In this document: one piece after another, positions 9,624-17,396 of the stretch
Layout: each line of letters opens with the position of its first letter
Position numbering within the stretch: position 1 is the stretch's first letter
Assembly: GCA_021772455.1 (NCBI GenBank)
Contig: JAJFLY010000007.1
Coordinates: 1 to 62,983 of the forward strand
Length of the DNA stretch: 62,983 bases
Source: Chlamydiota bacterium
GTDB taxonomy: Bacteria; Chlamydiota; Chlamydiia; Chlamydiales; JAAKFR01
Direction: 5' to 3'
Position numbers and translations under genes: made by a program
Notes under the pieces: model-generated
Told to the model about the DNA's origin: nothing
Seen by the model: only the letters and a program-made list of their open reading frames with translations
The model's database searches: none

Positions 9624-11480
9624 ATGGCAGCCGTACCTTCTGCAGATTTATGTTCTTCTCTCCCTCAAGAGCTGTACGTTAACCATATTTTTGTGGAACT
9701 AGAGGATTCGGATTTACTCCGTATTTCTCAAGTTTGTCACTTCTTTTTATTCAGTGCATCCGATAACTCCCTATGGAGAAGGCGATTTCAGAAAAAATAC
9801 GTTTTACCAACGATCGTGGCTATTCCACCAAGCTTTTCATGGAAAAATGAATATTTCCGGGTAAAAAGAGCATTCGCATCATTGAGTCCTCGAGCCTCAC
9901 CTGCAGAAAAATTTCAAACCTTTTGGAAGTTTGGGTGCATTCACACAAAGCAAGTCAAAGACGATAGTTTTCACCTAAATCGAATAATGAGTGGCGAATA
10001 TGTAGAGCATAATTTTAGGAAAGAGTCGTCTCAAGTCATTGCGTCGGTCATGCAAGCCATCTACTGTGGAGAGTTAGGAGAGGCTTTGACTCTCTATACA
10101 GCATATAAAACAACGTTGATCAAAGGGGATCTCCTACATGGATGGTGGCTTGGACATTTGCTCCAGGCGCTCACAAGAGCAGAAGGACGAACTGTTCAAA
10201 TGGACCCAAAAGATCTAATCCGACTCCCAAATAGTTCAGATAAAAGATCGCTTATTTTTAGAGATACCCTTGAAGGGGGTGTTTTAGCTTGGTTTCGGCA
10301 AGGGAACAATAAGTTTGGAATGTTAGCATTAGATTGTTACATCCAACTTTCCAACAGCCTTGACAAGGAAAACATTCAAATAAAGGAAAATGCTGCATTA
10401 TTTATAAAGCGTCTTTTTCTCTTAATAAGCGAGAAAGAGTGCCCGCATAGTTTTTGGGAACTTTTAGGCAAATGTATTAGTCGGTTTGATATTCCACAGA
10501 CTGAACACGAAATTGAAGCCTATTCCAAATCTTTAGATATCGAAAAAGCGACATATACCCAAAAAAGGCACGTGAAGGGGTTAATTGGAGCTCTAGTAAG
10601 AAATCTTCAAAATCGCAAAGAAAGTAGTGCCATTGAATTTGAACGGGCGTGCCTTCCTATCCTACACATAAATCTACATGGTCCAGAGGGATTTAGTCAC
10701 TCAGATATTATCGATATTGCCCTTATTGTTAGAGAGTATAAAATTGATAAAGTCTACGCTTTCACGCTGAAGCTGCTTGAACCTATTCTGTCGAATGATT
10801 CACTGTCGAAAAAGAAATTGGAGCAACTCTATTACAGCATGATGCCCCTTCTTATGGAAAAGAATAGAAGCATTAAAGCAATTCATCTGTGGGGTTTACT
10901 TGGTCGAATGACCTTTCCTAGTCAAGAGGAGAAAGGGATCATTAAAGATCTGATATGTGGACAATCCTATTTTGATTTGGGGTATCAGATTCTTAATAAA
11001 AGCCCTAAAGCTCGAATTGAACTCATGAAGTTTGCTGGCTCATCTCCATACGTTGATTGTGGGGTAGCATACGTGTTTGCGTTAGAAGGAAAATTTCCTG
11101 CCGCCTATAAGACAATAATCACTGTTGCACCTGATGTCTCCCCAGATGCACTTTATTGGGCAAAAGAGCTCGGAAGAAATGAGCTTGAAATCGCTATTGC
11201 TTACTCCCACAGCATAAAAACTACAGGTGCTCTTGAGGATTACTTTAATGAGCTTTTTGATTATTACCCAGACCAACCCTTCTTGTTATATTTTTTCCTT
11301 GCAAAGCGAATGGTCGCATTAGATGAAGTGGGTAGAGGGCTTGAAATTCTGGAATTAGCACTTGAATATCAGTCGGAAGACGAGGAGGCTCGAAAATTGG
11401 AAGCAGAGTGGAGGTTAATTTTCCACAGTCGTAATAATGCAGAAGCACTGGACACCCTTGCCACAGCCAAAGTCAGTTAA
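9624..11480 (+). CDS. F-box domain protein with helical-repeat C-terminus; candidate effector
   Basis: 618 residues. Residues 13-58 match the eukaryotic F-box consensus closely: [11 protein letters not shown], then [12 protein letters not shown], then [10 protein letters not shown], which corresponds to the usual LPxEL...IF...DL...VCxxW...LWR layout. F-boxes bind Skp1 and recruit substrates to SCF ubiquitin ligases, and bacteria with such proteins normally inject them into eukaryotic cells. The remainder is alpha-helical with TPR-like helix pairs, strongest near residues 560-600. No signal peptide or membrane helix. It follows the IS remnant directly and its 3' end overlaps ispF by 66 nt on the opposite strand. 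Secretion is inferred, not visible. Confidence 0.8.
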   Translation: MAAVPSADLCSSLPQELYVNHIFVELEDSDLLRISQVCHFFLFSASDNSLWRRRFQKKYVLPTIVAIPPSFSWKNEYFRVKRAFASLSPRASPAEKFQTFWKFGCIHTKQVKDDSFHLNRIMSGEYVEHNFRKESSQVIASVMQAIYCGELGEALTLYTAYKTTLIKGDLLHGWWLGHLLQALTRAEGRTVQMDPKDLIRLPNSSDKRSLIFRDTLEGGVLAWFRQGNNKFGMLALDCYIQLSNSLDKENIQIKENAALFIKRLFLLISEKECPHSFWELLGKCISRFDIPQTEHEIEAYSKSLDIEKATYTQKRHVKGLIGALVRNLQNRKESSAIEFERACLPILHINLHGPEGFSHSDIIDIALIVREYKIDKVYAFTLKLLEPILSNDSLSKKKLEQLYYSMMPLLMEKNRSIKAIHLWGLLGRMTFPSQEEKGIIKDLICGQSYFDLGYQILNKSPKARIELMKFAGSSPYVDCGVAYVFALEGKFPAAYKTIITVAPDVSPDALYWAKELGRNELEIAIAYSHSIKTTGALEDYFNELFDYYPDQPFLLYFFLAKRMVALDEVGRGLEILELALEYQSEDEEARKLEAEWRLIFHSRNNAEALDTLATAKVS

Positions 11481-11897
11481 ACCCTCGCCAGTGGTCGCCG
11501 TAATGCCCACCTGACTCGCGTCTAAATTCATTTCGCGCGCAATATTTTCCCTCAGTTCGGGAATACGCTTAAGAAATTTTGGGCGAAATGCCTCGATCGT
11601 GAGTGCTACATGGGAAATCTGCTGCTTACCCAAGGTTTTAAGTGCCTCTTGCAAGTAAACACTACTATCGGTAATCCCTTCCTTTTCGAGCAGCTCATCA
11701 GCCCGAATACCCAAGATAATCTCCCCTGTCACAGAAGAGATCGCGTTGCAGATGGTGTGAAAGATCACATCCCCGTCTGAATTGGCGCGAAATCCAGGAA
11801 TATCCTCGAAAACTAAACCTCCAAGAATACAAGGCTTGGTTGAATCTTCAGAGAGAAAGCGATGGCTGTCTTGTCCAATTCCAGTACGAATTTTCAT
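11415..11897 (-). CDS. ispF: 2-C-methyl-D-erythritol 2,4-cyclodiphosphate synthase IspF
   Basis: Fifth step of the MEP isoprenoid pathway: cyclises CDP-methylerythritol phosphate with release of CMP. Length 160, normal. The metal-binding GQDSHRF places Asp10 and His12. The NSDGDVIFH segment supplies His47, and the C-terminal [12 protein letters not shown] corresponds to the CDP-binding loop. Its partner ispD lies 35 kb away in the same window. The start ATG at 11897 is the first possible one and gives the canonical MKIRTGIG N-terminus. The 3' end overlaps the F-box gene by 66 nt, tail to tail. Confidence 0.95.
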   Translation of the reverse strand: MKIRTGIGQDSHRFLSEDSTKPCILGGLVFEDIPGFRANSDGDVIFHTICNAISSVTGEIILGIRADELLEKEGITDSSVYLQEALKTLGKQQISHVALTIEAFRPKFLKRIPELRENIAREMNLDASQVGITATTGEGLTDFGCGKGVQCFCIITTVEN

Positions 11898-11925
11898 AAC
11901 AGGGTAAGAGTAGCAAAAACTCAGA

Positions 11926-11958
11926 ATAAAAAAAAGCCGCCGGGCGAACCCAGCGGCT
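11926..11958 (-). terminator. Rho-independent terminator after omcB
   Basis: On the minus strand a 10-bp stem AGCCGCTGGG/CCCGGCGGCT with a TTCG tetraloop is followed by a run of eight T. It lies 26 nt past the omcB stop. One G-T wobble is present in the stem. Confidence 0.92.
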
Positions 11959-11983
11959 TAAATTCAAGTACCTCTGCCTACTA

Positions 11984-13678
11984 TTAGTAGACGTGAGTAG
12001 CTTCAGTATCAGTTACCGGAGCACCTAATCCATCAGAGGATAGGGTAGCTTCAGCCCGAGCATCTCCGACAGAGACTGCTTTCACGCGAACGCAGTACTC
12101 AACGCATTGCTTAGGATCGAGTCTATCAATAGGCTCGAAAGTAACAGTTTGTCCTGAAACAGTTCCTTTTGTAGGACCATTTGCAGATTCAGGCTTCAAT
12201 TCATTTGTGAAGTGGAGAACCAATTTCACATTTGAATCTTCAGCGCTTCCTCGGTTAGAGACACAAATTTTGTAGATAGTTGAATCGTCACCGTCGATGC
12301 AGATTGGATCACAAGTATCTACCATACACATATGAGTTGCAGGAACGCCTTTCCAGCATGTGGTGGCTTCCGCGCAAGATACGCACTGACCGCAGTCAGA
12401 ATTTGTTGAAACTGTTACCTTATTGGTCAAACAACCAGTAACTTGAGACTGTAAAGACACGTGGAATGTCTTTGTTTCGCCTGGGCAAAATTCTGGAATG
12501 CACCAGATAGCTCTGTTACAGCAGATTTCTGCTCCAGGAGCATCAACTACTATTGTTCCGGCTGGAGAAACGTCATCAACGATCACATCTCTTAAGACCA
12601 AATCACCTGGGTTAGTAACTGTAATAGTGTAATCAACTGTCTTACAAATGTAAGCCCAATCGGCACCAGTTTTAGTTACTTCAACACATGGCTCGTTAAT
12701 AAGTGTGCTAGCTTCGGCAGAACATCTAGGACCACCGCAATAGCTAACTGTCGCTACATTCGTTACACATCCACGCTTAGTCGCGCAGAAGTCAACATTA
12801 AAGGACCGACTTTCACCTGGGCAAAGATCGCCTAACTCATAGTTAAGGCAAGTCATTCCAGATGAATGAGAAAGACCTTCAGGCACTTGATCTTGCACAA
12901 CAACATCATAAGCTGTTGCTGAACCTGAGTTGCACACATCAATTTGATAGCAAACAGGGCAATACAAGCATGCACATTCAGGACCGTACTTCTTGATACA
13001 AACCACAGGCTGTCCACACTTTGTGTAAGCACAAAGCTGTGGGCAAGCGCAGACTGTTGCAGCAGCTAAGCAGCAACCTTCTTTCATTGGTCGTACCCAA
13101 ACACAGATTCTCTGAGTCTCACCACACTTCATGTGTGGGAATTCCCAGCGAAGTGAGTTGTCTTTATCTGGCTGTGCTGGAGGATCACTCTTAATAAATT
13201 CAGAGTCACATGGCAACGTTTGGTTGACAACGACATCTGCACATTCCTTTTGAGCCGTAATATTGATCTCAACAGGATAAGGTGATCCAACTGTGGCGTA
13301 TTCTGGTGCACGCTGGCACAGATCTACAACACAATCATCACAGGTTTGATAAGATCTCATATTTCCAAAGCAACGCTCCTCAGGGAAGGGTTGCTCGCAA
13401 CCACCATTACCACAAGGGTAATAGCTTTGGCCGCATGGGGCATATGAGTTATCATTCGGCTTGCATGGTTTTGGACATGGCGCCGAACAACTAGGTTCGC
13501 AACGTGGCGATGGCTTGCAGCAAGGATCGCATTTCGGTGTACACGGGTCACACTTCGGTGGACATTTTACTTCGCAAGGCGAACAGAAACAATCGCACCA
13601 GTTACGATTACAGCTTGCTAAGCAAAATACGCTCATCAAAAAGAGAGCTGCTACAGCAGTTCGTAAGGGTTTAGTCAT
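11984..13678 (-). CDS. omcB: Large cysteine-rich outer envelope protein OmcB
   Basis: Disulfide-linked envelope protein that gives chlamydial elementary bodies rigidity in place of a full peptidoglycan wall; 564 residues. A hydrophobic leader ends in LASC at 20-23, which can be read as a lipobox. A Cys/Pro-rich head follows (23-120). Then several DUF11-type Ig-like repeats appear, each opening like VTKTGADWAY or VEINITAQ and rich in paired cysteines. An AGGAG ribosome site lies 7 nt upstream of ATG 13678. It sits downstream of omcA and is closed by a strong terminator. The leader and first 35 residues resemble those of OmcA. Confidence 0.95.
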   Translation of the reverse strand: MTKPLRTAVAALFLMSVFCLASCNRNWCDCFCSPCEVKCPPKCDPCTPKCDPCCKPSPRCEPSCSAPCPKPCKPNDNSYAPCGQSYYPCGNGGCEQPFPEERCFGNMRSYQTCDDCVVDLCQRAPEYATVGSPYPVEINITAQKECADVVVNQTLPCDSEFIKSDPPAQPDKDNSLRWEFPHMKCGETQRICVWVRPMKEGCCLAAATVCACPQLCAYTKCGQPVVCIKKYGPECACLYCPVCYQIDVCNSGSATAYDVVVQDQVPEGLSHSSGMTCLNYELGDLCPGESRSFNVDFCATKRGCVTNVATVSYCGGPRCSAEASTLINEPCVEVTKTGADWAYICKTVDYTITVTNPGDLVLRDVIVDDVSPAGTIVVDAPGAEICCNRAIWCIPEFCPGETKTFHVSLQSQVTGCLTNKVTVSTNSDCGQCVSCAEATTCWKGVPATHMCMVDTCDPICIDGDDSTIYKICVSNRGSAEDSNVKLVLHFTNELKPESANGPTKGTVSGQTVTFEPIDRLDPKQCVEYCVRVKAVSVGDARAEATLSSDGLGAPVTDTEATHVY

Positions 13679-13809
13679 AGGAAACTCCTATAAGTTTTAA
13701 TAGATACTAACATTTTCCCAACAGTGACCTGGTAGAAATGTTCACCTCGGATTACAAGGCCGTTAACAGGCATTTTATCCTGAACACTTAACTTTCGACT
13801 CCTAGCCAT
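13675..13809 (-). CDS. Possible 44-residue basic peptide coupled to omcB
   Basis: An ORF in the omcA-omcB spacer starts with ATG at 13809, nine nt after an AGGAG ribosome site. Its TGA overlaps the omcB ATG in an ATGA arrangement. The product starts MARSRKLSVQ and ends KTYRSFL, with a basic head and a beta-like hydrophobic pattern (GLVIRGEHFYQVTVG). I recognise no family. It could be a leader peptide that couples translation into omcB, or a real small protein, or chance. Confidence 0.4.
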   Translation of the reverse strand: MARSRKLSVQDKMPVNGLVIRGEHFYQVTVGKMLVSIKTYRSFL

Positions 13810-13891
13810 TCACTTTTTCTCCTACTTGTGATTCAGGCTCAAGGGTTACCCCTCAAGTCCTGAGTACATTTCTACCTGTTCCAAATTCTAA

Positions 13892-14254
13892 CTATGGGCA
13901 GCAACGAGGAGCACACTTTGGTGGGCACTTCGGAGCGCATGGAGCACATTTCGGAGCACATGGCTCACACTTAGGTGCACATGGAGCACAGTTTGGTTGG
14001 CAATTAGGTGTGTAAGTAGGGCATCCAGGCTCGCAACGTGGAGTTGGGCAGCAAGGATCACACTTAGGTGCACATGGAGCACACTTAGGTGCACATGGAG
14101 CACACTTTGGCGCGCAAGGCTGTGGACAACATGGGTCACACTTAGGCTGACAGCAAGGATCGCAAAAGCAATCTGACCATCGGCTGCAGCTAGCCATGCT
14201 GAACATGCTCATTACGAACAAAGCTGCAAAAAACATTTTTAAAGACGGTTTCAT
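13892..14254 (-). CDS. omcA: Small cysteine-rich lipoprotein OmcA-like
   Basis: A 120-residue secreted protein. The hydrophobic leader ends in MASC (lipobox Cys23), so a lipidated envelope protein is expected. The mature part is almost entirely Cys, Pro, Lys and Ala in CAPK-type repeats, about one Cys in four residues. It corresponds by position and chemistry to chlamydial OmcA, although the repeats make it longer than the usual 85-90 residues. A strong AAGGAG site precedes ATG 14254. It lies upstream of omcB on the same strand. The overlapping other-frame ORF is only a shadow. Confidence 0.85.
   Translation of the reverse strand: MKPSLKMFFAALFVMSMFSMASCSRWSDCFCDPCCQPKCDPCCPQPCAPKCAPCAPKCAPCAPKCDPCCPTPRCEPGCPTYTPNCQPNCAPCAPKCEPCAPKCAPCAPKCPPKCAPRCCP
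13908..14120. repeat. Degenerate tandem repeats within omcA
   Basis: Repeat units of about 21 nt, such as GGTGCACATGGAGCACACTT, recur in two blocks (13908-13995 and 14055-14120). They encode CAPKCAP-type units. Nearly identical neighbours suggest recent slippage expansion, so length is likely to vary between strains. Confidence 0.8.
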
Positions 14255-14593
14255 ATGAAACTCCTTATTTGTTTAGAGTAAAGTTGATTAATTTATTTGC
14301 CCTTTCAAAATAATCTGGGGGCTCTGCACTCTTTCGTACAGTCCATATGAATCTATTATCAAATGAATACTAAAATTTTATCAAACTTTTTTATAATAAA
14401 ACTATCTAAAGGCAATCTTTATAATAAATTATCAAACAACTTTCAACATCAACCTCAAAGACTTAAGCTTGTTTTATTCCCCGATTCTTAGAAAAATAAT
14501 ATTGCAACTTTGCGTCGAGTTCTGTACGGTTATGGCAAAAATAGATCATCCCCAACGCAAATCAAAAAATACTGACATTTAAAAGGATAGAAA
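14255..14593. promoter_or_regulatory. 339-bp divergent intergenic region omcA/murA
   Basis: AT-rich spacer between two outward-facing genes. It carries the omcA ribosome site AAGGAG (minus strand, just upstream of 14254) and a weaker AAAGGAT before murA. I see no RNA gene, no long ORF and no clear paired -35/-10 elements. A TTTATAATAAA tract at 14390-14400 occurs again at 14418-14428. Confidence 0.5.
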
Positions 14594-15994
14594 ATGGACA
14601 TTCTCCAAGTGCATGGTAATGGGAAACTTAAGGGAGAGGTAAAAGCTGCCGGCGCAAAGAACGCAATGACAAAACTTCTTGTCGCTTCGCTTCTTTCCGA
14701 CAAGAAATGCATTTTTTATAATGTTCCCGATATTGGAGATGTGCAGATAACCGTAAATTTGTGCAAAGAAATTGGCGCAGAAGTGGAATGGGATCGTGAG
14801 AAAGGGATCATCGAAATCATCACCAAAGAATTAAAATCGACCTACATTCCCCAACGCTTTTCTGGTGCAAATCGCATTCCTATTTTAATGGCAGGTGCAT
14901 TACTCGGCCGAACCGACAACGACATTATTATTCCAACTGTTGGTGGTGATGCGATTGGAAAAAGGTCTGTCGATTTTCATGTTTCCGCTTTGACACAACT
15001 TGGCGCCACAGTTGAATTCCGCGAAATGAAAAAAGAGGGTGCCTATCTTGCCCATGCCCACAACGGACTCATAGGAAATCATATTCAACTCCCCTTCCCA
15101 TCGGTTGGTGCAACAGAAAATGCAATCTTAGCCGGCGTGCGCGCTAAAGGAAACACCGTCATAACAAACGCCGCGATCGAACCTGAGATTGTCGACCTGA
15201 TTTTGTTTTTGCAGAAACTTGGGGCGATTATATCACTCGATGTCGACCGTACAATTCATATCGAAGGGACCACAACATCGTATGAAGTTGAACATACTGT
15301 GATGTCCGATCGGATCGAAGCCGCTTCATTTGGAATGGCAGCTATCGCAACAAAAGGAAACATCTTTGTTAAAGGGGCTCAACATCTCCATATGATCGCC
15401 TTTTTAAATAAGCTCCGCGAACTGGGTGGTGGCTTTGCCGTTAAAAGTGATGGAATCGAATTCTTCCACCAAGGCCCCCTAAAAGGAGGTGTCCACCTTG
15501 AAACAGATGTCCACCCCGGGTTTATGACAGATTGGCAGCAACCCTTCGCCGTCTTACTGACCCAAGCAAAAGGAACCTCTGTCATCCATGAAACCGTCTA
15601 TGAAAACCGATTCGGCTATACAAAAACACTTAAACAAATGGGCGCGGATATCGATCTTTTCACACAGTGTCTGGGAAGTAAATGTTGCCGTTACGGCTTG
15701 AGAAGTTATGAGCATAGTATCATCGTGAAAGGTGGCGCTCCTTTACAAGGGTGTGATATCACAATACCCGACCTGCGCGCAGGCTTTGCCTACGTCATGG
15801 CAGCTCTTATTGCCACAGGTGAGAGCACAATCAATGGAATGGCCTTCCTAGACCGCGGCTACGAAAGACTCGTCCCCAAACTCCAAAAGCTTGGCGCAAA
15901 TATCAAGCGGGTCCAAACAAAACCCGATACCGCTCCCATCAAGCCGATCACTCCACCCCAAAAAGCGCCCACAAAGAAAAAGCTGTCCGTATGA
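14594..15994 (+). CDS. murA: UDP-N-acetylglucosamine 1-carboxyvinyltransferase MurA (Asp-type)
   Basis: First committed step of peptidoglycan precursor synthesis: adds enolpyruvate from PEP to UDP-GlcNAc. Lys22/Asn23 are in AAGAKNA. The active-site loop reads GGDAIGKRSVDFH, with Asp119 where most bacteria have Cys. That substitution is known from chlamydial MurA and goes with fosfomycin insensitivity. The general-acid segment PGFMTDWQQP and the later RFGYTKTLKQMGA are present. At 466 residues it has an extra basic Pro-rich tail of about 40 residues. The stop overlaps the ATG of epmB by 4 nt. Confidence 0.93.
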   Translation: MDILQVHGNGKLKGEVKAAGAKNAMTKLLVASLLSDKKCIFYNVPDIGDVQITVNLCKEIGAEVEWDREKGIIEIITKELKSTYIPQRFSGANRIPILMAGALLGRTDNDIIIPTVGGDAIGKRSVDFHVSALTQLGATVEFREMKKEGAYLAHAHNGLIGNHIQLPFPSVGATENAILAGVRAKGNTVITNAAIEPEIVDLILFLQKLGAIISLDVDRTIHIEGTTTSYEVEHTVMSDRIEAASFGMAAIATKGNIFVKGAQHLHMIAFLNKLRELGGGFAVKSDGIEFFHQGPLKGGVHLETDVHPGFMTDWQQPFAVLLTQAKGTSVIHETVYENRFGYTKTLKQMGADIDLFTQCLGSKCCRYGLRSYEHSIIVKGGAPLQGCDITIPDLRAGFAYVMAALIATGESTINGMAFLDRGYERLVPKLQKLGANIKRVQTKPDTAPIKPITPPQKAPTKKKLSV

Positions 15995-16938
15995 CCTGGC
16001 AAAACATCCTCCGTCAAAACATCACCTCCTGGGAGCAACTTTGTGCATTTACAGAAATTGATCTCATTGAGACTAAAAATGTTAACTTTCCTCTCAATCT
16101 TCCTGTCCGTTTAGCACAAAAAATTGAGAAAGGGAACCTTGAGGACCCGATCCTAAAACAGTTCGTTCCACGTGCAAAAGAGAATGAAAAAAGCCCCTTC
16201 TATCAGGTAGATCCTGTAGGGGATCAACCCTCTCGCTGCGCCCCCAAGAGCTTAAAAAAGTATGAACAGCGCATTTTACTCGTCACCACCCAAGCGTGTG
16301 CAATGCATTGCCGCTACTGTTTTCGCCAAAATTTTGACTACGCCAAGCAGAAGGGATTCCAAGAAGAGATCTCCCAAATCAAGGGCGACACAACGCTTCG
16401 AGAGGTGATCTTGAGTGGTGGAGACCCCCTCTCCTTGAGCGACAGAGTCCTAAAAGAGCTTATCGACGATTTATCCTCCATCCCCCACCTAAAACGGCTC
16501 CGCTTTCACACACGTTTTCCAATCGGCATCCCAGAAAGAATCACTCCCAAACTGATCGCGCTATTAAAAGAGTGCCCCTTGCAAACATGGTTTGTGATCC
16601 ACTGTAACCATCCACGCGAGCTTGATACCGACGTGCTTCAAGCGTTAAAGGCGATTCAAAAATGTGGCATTCCTGTCCTCAACCAAGCCGTCTTGCTTAG
16701 AGGGGTGAATGACACGATTGAGACCCTACAAGGGCTTTGCGAGACGCTCGCAGACAACGGCATCCACTCCTACTACCTCCATCAGCTCGACCGCGTTCAA
16801 GGTGCTGCCCATTTTGAAGTGAGCCAAAAAGAGGGTAAACGACTGATTGAAGAGCTTAGAACACGTATTGCAGGATATGCCGTCCCAACCTACGTCCAAG
16901 AAATTGCAAATAAGCACTCAAAGAGTGTGATTTTTTAA
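15991..16938 (+). CDS. epmB: EF-P lysine 2,3-aminomutase family radical SAM protein (EpmB-like)
   Basis: 315 residues. The radical-SAM cluster motif CAMHCRYC places Cys103, Cys107 and Cys110. LSGGDPLSL and HTRFPIGIPERI are typical of the KamA/EpmB group, and its short length favours EpmB over the 400+ residue catabolic aminomutases. EpmB makes beta-lysine for modification of elongation factor P; EpmA and EF-P are not in this window. Translation is coupled to murA by an ATGA overlap. Confidence 0.88.
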   Translation: MTWQNILRQNITSWEQLCAFTEIDLIETKNVNFPLNLPVRLAQKIEKGNLEDPILKQFVPRAKENEKSPFYQVDPVGDQPSRCAPKSLKKYEQRILLVTTQACAMHCRYCFRQNFDYAKQKGFQEEISQIKGDTTLREVILSGGDPLSLSDRVLKELIDDLSSIPHLKRLRFHTRFPIGIPERITPKLIALLKECPLQTWFVIHCNHPRELDTDVLQALKAIQKCGIPVLNQAVLLRGVNDTIETLQGLCETLADNGIHSYYLHQLDRVQGAAHFEVSQKEGKRLIEELRTRIAGYAVPTYVQEIANKHSKSVIF

Positions 16939-16961
16939 CTTCCTACCAAAAGAGATCCCTC

Positions 16962-17396
16962 ATGGCACCAATTTCGCGCAGCAATAGCTCAGGTTCTAAC
17001 GAAGCTCATCATTTTAGAGTCGCATTAGCAACCTCATCAGAGCTTATAGAGATTGCCGATCGACTTGCCGAAGAATTGAAGGGAGTAAGCGATCCGAATG
17101 AAATCGTAAGACTCTACAAAAAGTGCCTGCAAGAAAACCCACAACTAGACCAAGAGGTATACCACACGACAGCCCTTAATTTGAGTAACCTAGGATGCGC
17201 ATATGAATCTCTTAATGAGTATGAAAAAGCAAGCAAATGTCACGAACAAAGCCTTAAAATCAGACGCCAACTCAATTCTGATGCATCCAGATTTTCCACT
17301 GATCATCGAAAAAAACATGAGAAGAATAGTCCACAGCCCAATCACCCCCCACCCCCTCAAGAAAAGGAAAAACAGGGGTGCTGCACGATCTCCTAA
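16962..17396 (+). CDS. Small TPR protein ending in a CaaX-like box; candidate lipidated effector
   Basis: 144 residues. A single recognisable TPR lies at 71-104 (NLGCAYESLNEYEKASKCHE), preceded by a half-repeat-like helix at 40-60. The tail is basic and Pro-rich (115-138) and ends GCCTIS: Cys141-Thr-Ile-Ser fits Cys-aliphatic-aliphatic-X with X = Ser, the farnesylation type, and Cys140 is a possible palmitoylation site. Bacteria do not prenylate such boxes, so the motif only makes sense in a eukaryotic cytosol. No signal peptide. It lies 23 nt after epmB and its 3' end overlaps the P-type ATPase gene by 4 nt, tail to tail. Confidence 0.7.
   Translation: MAPISRSNSSGSNEAHHFRVALATSSELIEIADRLAEELKGVSDPNEIVRLYKKCLQENPQLDQEVYHTTALNLSNLGCAYESLNEYEKASKCHEQSLKIRRQLNSDASRFSTDHRKKHEKNSPQPNHPPPPQEKEKQGCCTIS

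Noticed and set aside
13908-14120. Possible CRISPR-like array
   Set aside because: The repeats are contiguous, coding and degenerate, with no unique spacers and no cas genes.
13888-14139. Alternate-frame ORF with His/Leu/Val repeats in omcA
   Set aside because: Repetitive DNA makes every frame open; the OmcA frame has the signal peptide and Cys pattern.
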